DNA of 64,000 bases from Ignavibacteriales bacterium UBA1304. GTDB taxonomy: Bacteria > Bacteroidota > Ignavibacteria > Ignavibacteriales > Ignavibacteriaceae. The notes below the pieces were generated by a model. That model saw only the letters and a program-made list of their open reading frames with translations. It was not told where the DNA came from and searched no databases. The stretch lies in contig DBTY01000052.1 of the NCBI GenBank assembly GCA_002307295.1, forward strand, positions 50,265 to 114,264, written 5' to 3'. The position numbers and the translations under genes are program-made. This document shows positions 27,755-37,354 of this stretch, piece after piece; the stretch's first letter is position 1; each line of letters opens with the position of its first letter.

Positions 27755-28717
27755 ATGTTAACGAGAAGCGTAAAAAATCCAATAATTTCAAGGAAAGATG
27801 TTCCTAATATTTATCCTAATGCAGTGGACGTTTCATCCGTATTTAATCCGGGCGCAATAAAATATAACGGAAAGTACATTCTTCTTCTCCGCGTTCAAAA
27901 CAGAGGGCGAGAAACGTTTATTATGCAGGCTGAAAGCGCTAATGGAGTTGATTTTAAAGTAGCGGATAAGATTGTAGTTTTTAACGGATTAGAAAAGATA
28001 AAAGAAAAAATTTATCACATTTACGACGCAAGAATTACAAAACTTGAAAATAAATACTACGTCCTGTTTGCAATGGATATGGATGACGGATGTAAGCTTG
28101 GTCTAGCTAAAACGGAATCATTTGAAGAATATGAATTCTTGGGAATTATTTCGGAGGGAGACGTTCGAAATGGAGTCCTATTTCCTGAAAAAATTAACGG
28201 CAAATATTTACGGTTAGATAGACCAAATAAAGTTCAGCTTGAAGGCGGACCATCATCGGGCAATACAATCTGTTTATCGGAATCCGAAGATCTGCTAAAA
28301 TGGAAAACAGTCAAAAGCGTAATGAGCGGAAGATTTCATTACTGGGATGAAAACATAGGCTCAGGACCTACGCCGATAAAAACACGCGAAGGATGGCTGC
28401 ACATTTACCATGGCGTAGCTACTCATTTTGCCAGTTCTAATATTTATCAGGCGGGAGTTTCTTTGCTTGATTTGAACGATCCTTCCATTGTGCTTGCAAG
28501 AGGGAGGTATAACATTCTTGAACCAAGAGAGATGTATGAACTAACAGGGCAGGTTCAAAATGTGGTGTTCCCAAGCGGAATGGTAGTGGAGGATTATGAC
28601 GACGAAGGTTTTGCGCTGACGGATAGTAAAGTTCTTGTCTATTATGGCGCGGCAGACACTGTTGTAGGTTTAGCGGTTTCGACTGTAAAAGAATTAATTG
28701 AAGCTTCAAAACAATAA
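27755..28717 (+). CDS. GH130 beta-mannoside phosphorylase
   Basis: Cytoplasmic inverting phosphorylase acting on beta-1,4-mannosides; family members phosphorolyse Man-beta-1,4-GlcNAc, Man-beta-1,4-Glc or mannobiose to mannose 1-phosphate. The ATG at 27755 is chosen because GGAG lies six bases before it; ATG 27743 in the same frame has a poorer site. The 320-residue five-bladed propeller shows the family pattern: VFNPGAIKYNGKYILLLRV, the catalytic aspartate in IYDARITKLENKYY, the phosphate-site histidine region WLHIYHGVATH, and YYGAADTVVGLAVS near the end. It follows the GH94 gene by 65 bp. With GH92/GH125 mannosidases and a possible chitobiose phosphorylase beside it, Man-GlcNAc from N-glycans is the favoured substrate. 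Confidence 0.92.
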   Translation: MLTRSVKNPIISRKDVPNIYPNAVDVSSVFNPGAIKYNGKYILLLRVQNRGRETFIMQAESANGVDFKVADKIVVFNGLEKIKEKIYHIYDARITKLENKYYVLFAMDMDDGCKLGLAKTESFEEYEFLGIISEGDVRNGVLFPEKINGKYLRLDRPNKVQLEGGPSSGNTICLSESEDLLKWKTVKSVMSGRFHYWDENIGSGPTPIKTREGWLHIYHGVATHFASSNIYQAGVSLLDLNDPSIVLARGRYNILEPREMYELTGQVQNVVFPSGMVVEDYDDEGFALTDSKVLVYYGAADTVVGLAVSTVKELIEASKQ

Positions 28718-28838
28718 TTCTTTCTTTTTGCTCATAGTATTTACAGGTTCTTTAGGCTAGATAAAGAAATTAATTTCGCGGAACATTTTATAAAATCCGC
28801 GTATTACATTTTACATTAAATCCGGGTAAAAGATTATT

Positions 28839-29939
28839 ATGTTAAAATTATCAGCTCTGGTTTTTATGCTTGCAACAGCTTGTTTTGCGCAGGCTGTCCC
28901 AATTCCAACTATCGAATTTTCACCAAAGAAATATGTCTGTTACAAAACTAGTGATTCCATAAATGTAGATGGGAAAATGGAGGAATCGGCTTGGTTAAAA
29001 GCTGAATGGACAGACGACTATGTAGATATTGAAGGGGCGGTAAAACCAACTCCCAGATTCCGGACTCGTTGCAAGATGCTTTGGGATGAAAATTATCTTT
29101 ATATAGCGGCAGAAATTCAGGAGCCGGATATTTGGAGTAATGTGAAAAACCGGGATGACGTAATTTTTTATGATAATGATTTTGAAGTTTTTATCGACCC
29201 GGATGGAGACACTCACCGTTATAGCGAATTTGAAATGAACGCCCTGAATACAGTTTGGGATTTGCTTCTTGTTCAACCATACAGAGATACAAAAAATGCG
29301 GCTATAGACGCGTGGGATTTTAAGGGATTAAAAACAGGGGTTTCGGTTAACGGCACAATAAATAAACCTGGCGACGTTGATAAAAACTGGACTGTAGAGA
29401 TTGCTTTCCCTTGGAAGGCTTTTAAAGAAATTGCAGAAACAGCCGCGCCGCCAAACGACAACGATCAATGGCGAATAAATTTTTCGCGCGTTGAATGGAA
29501 GACCGAAGTAATTGAGGGCAAATATCAGAAACAAATAGATCCGGCTACCGGAAAGCCATTTCCGGAAGATAACTGGGTTTGGTCGCCGCAGGGAGTTGTA
29601 AATATGCATTACCCTGAAATGTGGGGTTATGTGCAGTTTTCAAAGGAAGCTGTCGGCAGCGCTAAAACGTCTTTTATTGAAAACAAGGATGAAGCCGCAA
29701 AATGGTTTTTAAGAAATATCTATTATAAAGAAAGCAGTTATTTCGAAAAGCATGGCGTATTTACAACTAGCGTAAATGAATTAGGAATTGAATTGAAAAA
29801 TATTCCTGGCTTTATTATGCCTCCTGTTATTGAATGTACAACAGATATGTTTGAAGCGTCGCTTAAATCTGAAGACTTAACAAAAAAAATAAACATCAGG
29901 ACTGACGGCCTGACCTGGATTTCAAAAATTCAGAAATAG
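28839..29939 (+). CDS. Secreted carbohydrate-binding family 9-like protein
   Basis: A 366-residue exported protein with signal peptide MLKLSALVFMLATACFAQ and a CBM9/DOMON-like beta-sandwich. The diagnostic run is DSINVDGKMEESAWLKAEW, followed by LWDENYLYIAAEIQEPDIWS, DNDFEVFIDPDGDTHRYSEF and WTVEIAFPWKAF. About 100 residues after the sandwich are unrecognised. Such proteins are common in Bacteroidota glycan loci and presumably bind sugar at the cell surface or in the periplasm; no catalytic motif is visible. It sits 121 bp after the GH130 gene and 71 bp before GH125 on the same strand. Confidence 0.82.
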   Translation: MLKLSALVFMLATACFAQAVPIPTIEFSPKKYVCYKTSDSINVDGKMEESAWLKAEWTDDYVDIEGAVKPTPRFRTRCKMLWDENYLYIAAEIQEPDIWSNVKNRDDVIFYDNDFEVFIDPDGDTHRYSEFEMNALNTVWDLLLVQPYRDTKNAAIDAWDFKGLKTGVSVNGTINKPGDVDKNWTVEIAFPWKAFKEIAETAAPPNDNDQWRINFSRVEWKTEVIEGKYQKQIDPATGKPFPEDNWVWSPQGVVNMHYPEMWGYVQFSKEAVGSAKTSFIENKDEAAKWFLRNIYYKESSYFEKHGVFTTSVNELGIELKNIPGFIMPPVIECTTDMFEASLKSEDLTKKINIRTDGLTWISKIQK

Positions 29940-30010
29940 CAAAATTGTGTTCTAACGTCTTGACTGTATAAATCATTTTTATTTAAGAAAACGAAATACG
30001 CGATTGTTAT

Positions 30011-31360
30011 ATGAATAAACGTCCAACGCTGGAAAACCGAAAATTTACAAGCGATTCAGTAGAAAAAAAAATAGCTGAAGTTAGCGAATTTATTGAAGAC
30101 AAAAAATTAGCCGGACTTTTTGAAAATTGCTTTCCAAATTCACTAGACACAGCAATCAATTTTTCAATTGAAAATGGCGAGCCTGATACGTTTGTTATAA
30201 CCGGCGATATCAGTGCGATGTGGCTTAGAGATTCAAGCGCCCAGGTATGGCCTTATTTAAGTTTAGCGCCTGAAGACAAAAAGCTGAAAGAAATGGTTCG
30301 CGGCGTAATTAACCGGCAAACTAAATGCATTTTGCTTGACCCTTACGCAAATGCTTTTAGTAATGATCAAGTAAGAGGCGAATGGTCAAACGATCTTACA
30401 GAAATGAAAAATGGACTTCATGAAAGGAAATGGGAAATTGATTCGCTTTGTTATCCAGTAAGGCTTGCATATGCTTATTGGAAAACTACTGAGGATTCTT
30501 CCTGCTTCTCTTCTGATTGGCAATTAGCTGCAAAGCTTATTGTTAAAACATTTAAAGAACAGCAGCGAAAAACAGACAGGGGGATGTACAAATTTGGCAG
30601 AGTAACTGCATGGAGCACTGATACTGTGCCAGGTAACGGATATGGGAATCCAGTTAATCCGGTAGGGCTCATAGTCTCTATTTTCAGACCTTCTGACGAT
30701 GCAACGATTTTCCCTTTTCTCGTTCCGTCAAATTATTTTGCCGTAGTAACTTTAAAAATGATTGCTCAGATTTTTACCGCAATTTTTAATGATAATGAGT
30801 TTGCATCGGAATGCTTAGCAATGGCCAGTGAGATAGAAAAAGCATTAAAAGAATATGCAGTAACAGGCCATCTTCATTTTGGGAATATCTTTGCTTATGA
30901 ACTAGACGGTTTCGGAAATAAATTATTTATGGATGACGCAAACATTCCAAGCCTGCTTTCGCTGCCTTACCTTGACTGCTGCTCTTTAGAAGATACGGTA
31001 TATCAAAACACAAGAAAATTTGTGTTAAGCAAATTTAACCCTTACTTCTTTAAGGGAAAAGTAGCAGAAGGAATTGGCAGTCCGCACACATTAATAAATA
31101 AGATATGGACAATAAGCATCATTATGAGGGCGATGACAAGCGCTGATGATGAAGAAATCATTCAATGCTTAAATTATCTTACAGTAAGTCATGCCGGTAC
31201 AGGTTTTATGCACGAATCTTTCGAAAAAGATGAGGCTGACGATTATACGCGTAATTGGTTTGCCTGGGCAAATTCATTATTTGGCGAACTGATAGTCAAA
31301 CTTTATAATGACAACCCAGCTTTGCTTAAACAAAAATTTAACAACTATAAAGCGCTTTAG
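30011..31360 (+). CDS. GH125 exo-alpha-1,6-mannosidase
   Basis: Inverting exo-mannosidase family specific for alpha-1,6-linked mannose, as found in the N-glycan core. The 449-residue (alpha/alpha)6-barrel protein has typical motifs: FVITGDISAMWLRDSSAQVW near the N-terminus, the acid region IFRPSDDATIFPFLVPSN (D229/D230), and the base E402 in GFMHESFEKD, followed by RNWFAWANSLFGELI. No signal peptide is present (MNKRPTLENRKFTSDS), so it is predicted cytoplasmic and would act on imported oligosaccharides before the GH130 and GH94 phosphorylases. It ends 21 bp before the GH3 gene. Confidence 0.93.
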   Translation: MNKRPTLENRKFTSDSVEKKIAEVSEFIEDKKLAGLFENCFPNSLDTAINFSIENGEPDTFVITGDISAMWLRDSSAQVWPYLSLAPEDKKLKEMVRGVINRQTKCILLDPYANAFSNDQVRGEWSNDLTEMKNGLHERKWEIDSLCYPVRLAYAYWKTTEDSSCFSSDWQLAAKLIVKTFKEQQRKTDRGMYKFGRVTAWSTDTVPGNGYGNPVNPVGLIVSIFRPSDDATIFPFLVPSNYFAVVTLKMIAQIFTAIFNDNEFASECLAMASEIEKALKEYAVTGHLHFGNIFAYELDGFGNKLFMDDANIPSLLSLPYLDCCSLEDTVYQNTRKFVLSKFNPYFFKGKVAEGIGSPHTLINKIWTISIIMRAMTSADDEEIIQCLNYLTVSHAGTGFMHESFEKDEADDYTRNWFAWANSLFGELIVKLYNDNPALLKQKFNNYKAL

Positions 31361-31381
31361 GATTAAACCTTTAGGAGAATT

Positions 31382-33961
31382 ATGAAAACATCAATACTAT
31401 TTATTTTGTTGTTATGCTTACCGGTTTTAAGCTATGCTCAGAACGATGCCCCTTTCAAAAATCCGAACTTCTCTATTGAAGCAAGGGTAAGCGATCTTGT
31501 ATCAAGAATGACGCTTGAAGAAAAGGTTTCGCAGATGGTTTATAATTCGCCCGCGATTGAGCGTCTTGGAATACCGGAATATAATTGGTGGAATGAAGCT
31601 TTACATGGAGTCGCAAGAAACGGTATTGCGACTGTGTTCCCGCAATCAATTGGATTGGCCGCTACATGGGATCCGGAGCTAATCTACAGAGTCGCTACAG
31701 TGATCTCTGATGAAGCGCGCGCAAAATATAACAGCGCAGTAAGTAGAAATAAAAGAGGGAGCTATCAGGGACTTACTTTATGGTCTCCGAATATTAATAT
31801 TTTTCGCGACCCTCGCTGGGGCAGAGGAATGGAGACGTACGGAGAAGATCCATTTTTAACAGGAACTATAGGAGTTCAGTTTGTAAAAGGCTTGCAGGGG
31901 ACTGACGCTAAATACCTGAAAACAATTGCAACCCCAAAACATTTTGCAGTGCACAGCGGACCTGAACCAGAGAGGCACGTATTTAATGCAATGATAAGCG
32001 ATTATGATCTAAGAGAAACTTATCTGCCGCATTTTAAAAAATGCGTAGTTGAGGGGCATGCATTTTCAGTCATGTGCGCATACAACAGATTTCGCGGAGA
32101 CGCGTGCTGCGGAAGCAATCCTTTGTTAAAACAAATTTTACGCGATGAATGGAATTTCAAAGGGCTGATTGTTTCTGATTGTTGGGCTGTGCCGGATATG
32201 TATAACTTCCATAAAATTGTAAATACACCTGAAGAAGCTTCTGCTATTGCCGTTAAAGCGGGAACTGATCTTGAATGCGGCAATGCTTATCCTTCATTGG
32301 TAAACTCAGTGAAACAGGGATTGATAAAGGAAAGCGAACTTGACGTTTCAATTAAAAGAGTCATGGAGGCAAGATTCCGACTTGGAATGTTTGATCCGCC
32401 GGAAATTGTACCGTTCTCAAAATTACAGGAAGTAGATACAAAGTTAGACAGAGAAATCGCGCTTGAAACTACAAGAAAATCTATTGTGCTTCTGAAAAAT
32501 GAAAATAATTTACTTCCGCTTAAAAAAGATATTAAAACCATTGCAGTTATTGGTCCTAATGCAAACGACTTTGAAACGCTGCGCGGCAACTATAATGGCT
32601 TTCCATCGTACCCTGTAACTCCTTTACAAGGTATAAAAGATAAACTCCCGGACGCAAAAGTAATATATGAACGCGGCTGCGATCTGGCGGAAAATATGCC
32701 TTCGTTTGAAGTTGTCGGAAAATCTTTTCTTTTCACTTCGGCGAGTAAAACAGAAAGCGGATTGCTTGGCGAGTATTTTGATAATAGAGAATTTAAAGGC
32801 AAGCCAACTTTTACTCGGGGTGACAGCATAGTTGATTTTGCCTGGTGGGACGGAGCTCCATCTAAAAAATTTAATCCGGATAATTTTGGCGTCAGGTGGT
32901 CGGGCGTAATAGCGCCTGATAAGAGCGGCAAATATATTTTAGGCGGATACGGTTTCAATGGTTTTAAAATTTATTTCGAAGATACGCTGTTAGTACAGTT
33001 CGATGGAGAATTCGACCCGGTAAAGACTTATAAATCGTTAGACCTGACCGCAGGGAAGACCTATAAAATAAAAATTGAATTCTACAAAAAACTCCGTTAT
33101 TCGTTTATGCAGTTTATCTGGTCTGTTCCGGATGAAAATCTTGAACAAAGAGCTCTTGAAGCGGCAAAAAAATCTGATGCCGTTATAATGGTAATGGGTT
33201 TATCGCCGCGATTAGAAGGGGAAGAAATGAAAGTTGATATAAAAGGATTTAAAGGGGGAGACAGAATTGCGTTAGATTTGCCTGAAACGCAAATAAATCT
33301 TATCAAAAAAATTCATTCTACAGGAAAACCTGTAACCTTAGTTTTGTTAAATGGCAGCGCGCTTTCTATAAACTGGGAAAGTAAAAATATTCCGGCAATA
33401 ATTGAAGCTTGGTATCCGGGGCAGGCAGCTGGAACTGCAATTGCAGATGTAATATTTGGAGATTATAACCCAGCAGGCAGATTACCGGTCACTTTCTATA
33501 AATCTATAGATCAGCTTCCTCCATTTTCAGATTACAAGATGACAGGCAGAACATATAGATATTTTACAGGCGAACCGCTCTATCCTTTTGGATTTGGGCT
33601 GAGCTTTACAACATTCCAATATAAAAATCTAACTATAAGCCAACCGGAAATTCATTCAGGCGATTCTACAATTGTATCAGTTGACGTAATGAATACAGGC
33701 AAAATAAAAGGGGAAGAGGTCGTGCAGTTATATATAAAGGCCGCTAACGATACTATGGCGCTTAAGACGCTAAAAGGTTTTAAAAGAATAAATCTTGAAG
33801 CCGGAGAAACGAAGAAAGTTGAATTTACAATTAACTCAGAAACGTTATCAAGGTGGATTGATGGAAAAGGATATTCAGTTGAGCAGGATAAATATACTGT
33901 TATGATTGGATCTTCTTCAGATCAAAAAGATTTAAGAACAATTTATTTAAACTTAAAATAA
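31382..33961 (+). CDS. GH3 beta-glycosidase with inserted PA14 domain, secreted
   Basis: Retaining beta-glycosidase of family 3, 859 residues with signal peptide MKTSILFILLLCLPVLSYAQ. The N-terminal barrel carries WWNEALHGVARNG and the nucleophile D266 in GLIVSDCWAVPDM. The second alpha/beta sandwich domain is interrupted at about 457-580 by a PA14 domain (LLGEYFDNREFKGKP ... GVRWSGVIAPDKSGKYI), and a fibronectin-III-like domain ends the protein. This architecture occurs in beta-glucosidases, beta-xylosidases and beta-N-acetylglucosaminidases, and no substrate can be assigned. AGGAG precedes the ATG. It is the last enzyme of the GH94 group, 21 bp after GH125. Confidence 0.92.
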   Translation: MKTSILFILLLCLPVLSYAQNDAPFKNPNFSIEARVSDLVSRMTLEEKVSQMVYNSPAIERLGIPEYNWWNEALHGVARNGIATVFPQSIGLAATWDPELIYRVATVISDEARAKYNSAVSRNKRGSYQGLTLWSPNINIFRDPRWGRGMETYGEDPFLTGTIGVQFVKGLQGTDAKYLKTIATPKHFAVHSGPEPERHVFNAMISDYDLRETYLPHFKKCVVEGHAFSVMCAYNRFRGDACCGSNPLLKQILRDEWNFKGLIVSDCWAVPDMYNFHKIVNTPEEASAIAVKAGTDLECGNAYPSLVNSVKQGLIKESELDVSIKRVMEARFRLGMFDPPEIVPFSKLQEVDTKLDREIALETTRKSIVLLKNENNLLPLKKDIKTIAVIGPNANDFETLRGNYNGFPSYPVTPLQGIKDKLPDAKVIYERGCDLAENMPSFEVVGKSFLFTSASKTESGLLGEYFDNREFKGKPTFTRGDSIVDFAWWDGAPSKKFNPDNFGVRWSGVIAPDKSGKYILGGYGFNGFKIYFEDTLLVQFDGEFDPVKTYKSLDLTAGKTYKIKIEFYKKLRYSFMQFIWSVPDENLEQRALEAAKKSDAVIMVMGLSPRLEGEEMKVDIKGFKGGDRIALDLPETQINLIKKIHSTGKPVTLVLLNGSALSINWESKNIPAIIEAWYPGQAAGTAIADVIFGDYNPAGRLPVTFYKSIDQLPPFSDYKMTGRTYRYFTGEPLYPFGFGLSFTTFQYKNLTISQPEIHSGDSTIVSVDVMNTGKIKGEEVVQLYIKAANDTMALKTLKGFKRINLEAGETKKVEFTINSETLSRWIDGKGYSVEQDKYTVMIGSSSDQKDLRTIYLNLK

Positions 33962-34264
33962 TGTTGTACTATAATTTGTTCTTAATTAGTCATAGATCGT
34001 ATTAGAGAGAAAAATTTTTTACAACTGTTTGACAAAGAAATTCAAACAAATTAAACGCATGTTCTTAAAAATTCTTTTAAGTAGTTCAATAATTAATAAA
34101 TAGGGTAGTTTATTCTGTTATAAAATAAAAAGACTTAATAATAATCTTATTTGGTGCATAAAAATAAGTTTATCCTAAGTATTGCAATTTAAAACTAATA
34201 AGATTATTTTTATATCGAAAAAACTAACTGTCATTTTAAGGTACAATATCTCTTGGAGGAGCCT
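33962..34264. promoter_or_regulatory. Intergenic/leader region of the TonB-dependent receptor gene
   Basis: A gap of about 300 bp, very AT-rich. It contains GTTTGA/TCAAAC arms near 34027-34047. It also has an 11-bp inverted repeat AATAATCTTAT (34140-34150) and ATAAGATTATT (34198-34208), separated by 47 bp, that could fold in the 5' leader. GGAGG lies just before the ATG at 34265. The receptor probably has its own promoter here; no sigma-factor element was assigned. Confidence 0.35.
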
Positions 34265-37234
34265 ATGTTAAAAAAGATTACCGTTATTTCAGGGTTTGTT
34301 TTTTTCTGTATTCTACTGTTAAGCGCGCCGGTATTCGCAATACAAAATGGCGTTATTAGGGGAACAGTAAGGGATGTTCAATCAAAGGACATTTTACCTT
34401 TTGCTAATATTGTTTTGGTCGGAACTGGTCTGGGAGATGCAGCCGATGTAAAAGGGAATTATATTATTCGTAACGTCCAACCAGGGAAGTATACTTTAAG
34501 GGCTACTTATCTTGGCTATAAAAGCATCGACGTTATTGTCGAAGTTACAGATGGAGGCAAGCTAACACAGGATTTTAATTTGGCTGCTGAAGGGAATTTT
34601 GTTAAGGAAGTAGTTGTAACTGCTCAGGCCAAAGGTCAATATGAAGCTATCAATGAACAGCTTAACGCCAACACTATAAAAAATGTCGTTTCATTAGCTA
34701 AGATCCAGGAATTGCCTGATGCAAATGCAGCTGAGTCTGTCAGCAGGCTTCCAGGCGTTTCGCTTGTAAGAACAGGCGGCGAAGGCTCAAAAGTCGTTGT
34801 GCGCGGTCTCTCTCCTCAATATAACCGGGTAACAATAGACGGCGTGGAAATGCCGGCTAATACTTCTTCCAGCGATCCAAACGATCATAAATCGTCGCTT
34901 ACAAACAGCGATGAGCTTTCTCTTTCAGGAGATAGAGCGACAGACTTAAGTATGATCTCTTCAAATATGCTTGGCGGAATTGAAGTAATTAAAGCTATAA
35001 CGCCTGATATGGATGCGACAGTATTTGGAGGAGTAATTAACTTTTCAATGCGAAAGGCTCAAAAACCTGACTCTGGCAGCAGACCGCAGTTTGAAATTGT
35101 TACTCAGGGATCTTATAATAATTTGAAAGATTCATACAAGGATTATAAGCTTGTAGGGTCTTATGAACAGCGTTTCTTTGATAACAGTTTCGGCATCTTT
35201 GCTCAGGGTTCGGCGGAAGATAAGAACTTAAGCGCAAATCAATTGAGCGCGGACTATAATTTTTCTGGTAAAACAGATGCAACTGATGAAGGCGTTGCGG
35301 ACTTTCAATCAATGACTCTTACTGATGTTGTAAGGGACCGAAAACGTTACGGCGCTACTGTAGTGTTTGATTATGCTCATGAAACCGGAAGCATCGGATT
35401 TATGAACTTTTATAGCAGAAGCAATACAAAAACCATTTCAAGAGCTGAATCCTATTATTTGCTGGAAGATTACGGCTATTATTCCGCAACAAATTCTAAA
35501 TCGGTAATGGACGTCTATAGCAACCTTTTGAACGTTAAACAAAGTCTCTTTGGCGTTCAGATGGAAGCCAAATTTACTCATTCTTATTCGACTAACGAAA
35601 ATCCGGATGATGTTAACTTTAAGTTTAAGCAGAACAAAGTAGGATTTGCAAATGAATACAACGCTTTAAAGCATAAACCGCCTAAGGAAATTGCCACACA
35701 CGTTGTTCACAATCCTGAATATGCAGACTTTTTTGAAATCTATAATACATACAGCTTATCCAAGGATAGGACTCTTGGCGTTTCGCTTGATTTTTCTACA
35801 GATTTAATGGTCTCGGATCTTATCTCAAGTAAGGTTAAAGCTGGCGGAGCTTATCAGTACAGAGACCGCTCATATGATTATAACCAAAACAGCGGGTCGG
35901 TATTTTACGATGATGGAGGACAAGTATCGTCAGCAATTTTAAGAGCATTTCCGCAATTTGGTTCTACTATAACAGCTTCTGATTTTTACGATCCCAATTA
36001 CAGCTATGGCGAGTTTCTTAAAGGAGATTATAAGCTTCAAAATCCACTTAATGTGGACTTGATGCTAAGAGTTATGGACGTTGCTAAAGCTAATCCTGGC
36101 GTCGGCAGCGGCGGAGGGTATAAGCTGAATAAATTATCGTCCCTGTTGGATGACTATAATGGAAATGAAAAAAGATCTGCCGGTTATGCGATGGCTGACT
36201 TTAATATCGGTCCTATGGTTTCAGTTTTACCAGGATTTCGTTATCAAAATTTAACGACAGAGTATTCAGGAATCAGAGGCGAAGCAGTTCCTGGGGGAAT
36301 TATATACACAAACGCGACCGAAACTCAATCGCATGGTTATTTACTGCCTATGCTGCATTTTCAGGTAAGACCTGCAGACTGGATGCAATTCCATTTTGCT
36401 TACACAAATACATTAAACTATCCCGACTATAACACAATTATTCCTAAATATTATGTCGGAACAAATTTTATCATATACAACAATTACAGGCTGAAACCTG
36501 CTACTTCTCAAAACTTTGACGCAGTTCTGTCATTATATTCGAATGAGCTTGGTCTGTTTTCATTTGGCGCGTATAAGAAAAGCATTAAAAATTTAATCTA
36601 TAACACCAAGTCCTATCCTAAAGATTTTAGCGCTTATCCTGATTTGTACGATAAACTAAAAAGCAGGACTGAATCATTTACTCTTTTTACATACATCAAT
36701 AATCCTTATACAATTGATATATTCGGAATAGAAACAGAATGGCAGACTCACTTCTGGTATTTGCCAGAACCATTTTCCGGCCTTATCCTGGATATTAATT
36801 ATACTCATATTTTTTCAGAGGCAAAATATCCAAAAACAAATTTGGTTACTACTTTAGACTCTAACTACATCCAACAAACGACTGCCGTAGATACATTTTA
36901 TACTTCCCGTTTGTTAGATCAACCAAATGATATTATTAATATTGCATTGGGATACGACTATGCAGGTTTCTCTATGCGGGTATCGATGCTATATCAAGAT
37001 AACATATTTAAAAAACCCGATTTTTGGCTGCAAAACAGAGTCCAGTCGAAAAGATACGTTCGCTTTGATCTTTCTGTAAAACAAGAACTGCCATGGTATG
37101 GTATTCAGGTTTACTTTAATCTAAATAATATTAGCGGAGAAGACGACGTTGATATAAATCAAAAAACTACCTTTATCACTTCTCAGCAGCGTTATGGCAT
37201 GACGGCGGATTTGGGATTTCGGATAAAGTTCTAA
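34265..37234 (+). CDS. TonB-dependent receptor with carboxypeptidase-regulatory-like domain
   Basis: Outer-membrane active transporter, 989 residues. ATG 34265 has GGAGG six bases upstream and begins the signal peptide MLKKITVISGFVFFCILLLS; the in-frame TTG at 34253 is not needed. Residues about 27-115 are a CarboxypepD_reg-like beta-sandwich (IRGTVRDVQSKDILPFANIV). Next come the plug (LPDANAAESVSRLPGVSLVR, VVVRGLSPQYNRVTIDGVE) and a long 22-strand barrel ending in aromatic FRIKF. MLGGIEVIKAITPDMDATVF matches the subfamily seen in Xanthomonas/Caulobacter oligosaccharide receptors. No SusD gene follows. Its position directly after the glycoside hydrolases suggests uptake of the island's oligosaccharides. 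Confidence 0.9.
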   Translation: MLKKITVISGFVFFCILLLSAPVFAIQNGVIRGTVRDVQSKDILPFANIVLVGTGLGDAADVKGNYIIRNVQPGKYTLRATYLGYKSIDVIVEVTDGGKLTQDFNLAAEGNFVKEVVVTAQAKGQYEAINEQLNANTIKNVVSLAKIQELPDANAAESVSRLPGVSLVRTGGEGSKVVVRGLSPQYNRVTIDGVEMPANTSSSDPNDHKSSLTNSDELSLSGDRATDLSMISSNMLGGIEVIKAITPDMDATVFGGVINFSMRKAQKPDSGSRPQFEIVTQGSYNNLKDSYKDYKLVGSYEQRFFDNSFGIFAQGSAEDKNLSANQLSADYNFSGKTDATDEGVADFQSMTLTDVVRDRKRYGATVVFDYAHETGSIGFMNFYSRSNTKTISRAESYYLLEDYGYYSATNSKSVMDVYSNLLNVKQSLFGVQMEAKFTHSYSTNENPDDVNFKFKQNKVGFANEYNALKHKPPKEIATHVVHNPEYADFFEIYNTYSLSKDRTLGVSLDFSTDLMVSDLISSKVKAGGAYQYRDRSYDYNQNSGSVFYDDGGQVSSAILRAFPQFGSTITASDFYDPNYSYGEFLKGDYKLQNPLNVDLMLRVMDVAKANPGVGSGGGYKLNKLSSLLDDYNGNEKRSAGYAMADFNIGPMVSVLPGFRYQNLTTEYSGIRGEAVPGGIIYTNATETQSHGYLLPMLHFQVRPADWMQFHFAYTNTLNYPDYNTIIPKYYVGTNFIIYNNYRLKPATSQNFDAVLSLYSNELGLFSFGAYKKSIKNLIYNTKSYPKDFSAYPDLYDKLKSRTESFTLFTYINNPYTIDIFGIETEWQTHFWYLPEPFSGLILDINYTHIFSEAKYPKTNLVTTLDSNYIQQTTAVDTFYTSRLLDQPNDIINIALGYDYAGFSMRVSMLYQDNIFKKPDFWLQNRVQSKRYVRFDLSVKQELPWYGIQVYFNLNNISGEDDVDINQKTTFITSQQRYGMTADLGFRIKF

Positions 37235-37354
37235 ACATTAAAAATAAAAGGAGCGCGCCTATGAGTTAAGTAAGTAATACATTTCCTGAAACAAACTTTG
37301 TTACTGTTAATAGTAAGATTTAAATAAATCACTAACACAAAAAGGAGAACCATT

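Noticed and set aside
37252..37269. GGAG followed by ATG AGT TAA between the receptor and the beta-helix gene
   Set aside because: A two-codon start-stop is not enough to claim a regulatory uORF; a well-supported start lies at 37355.
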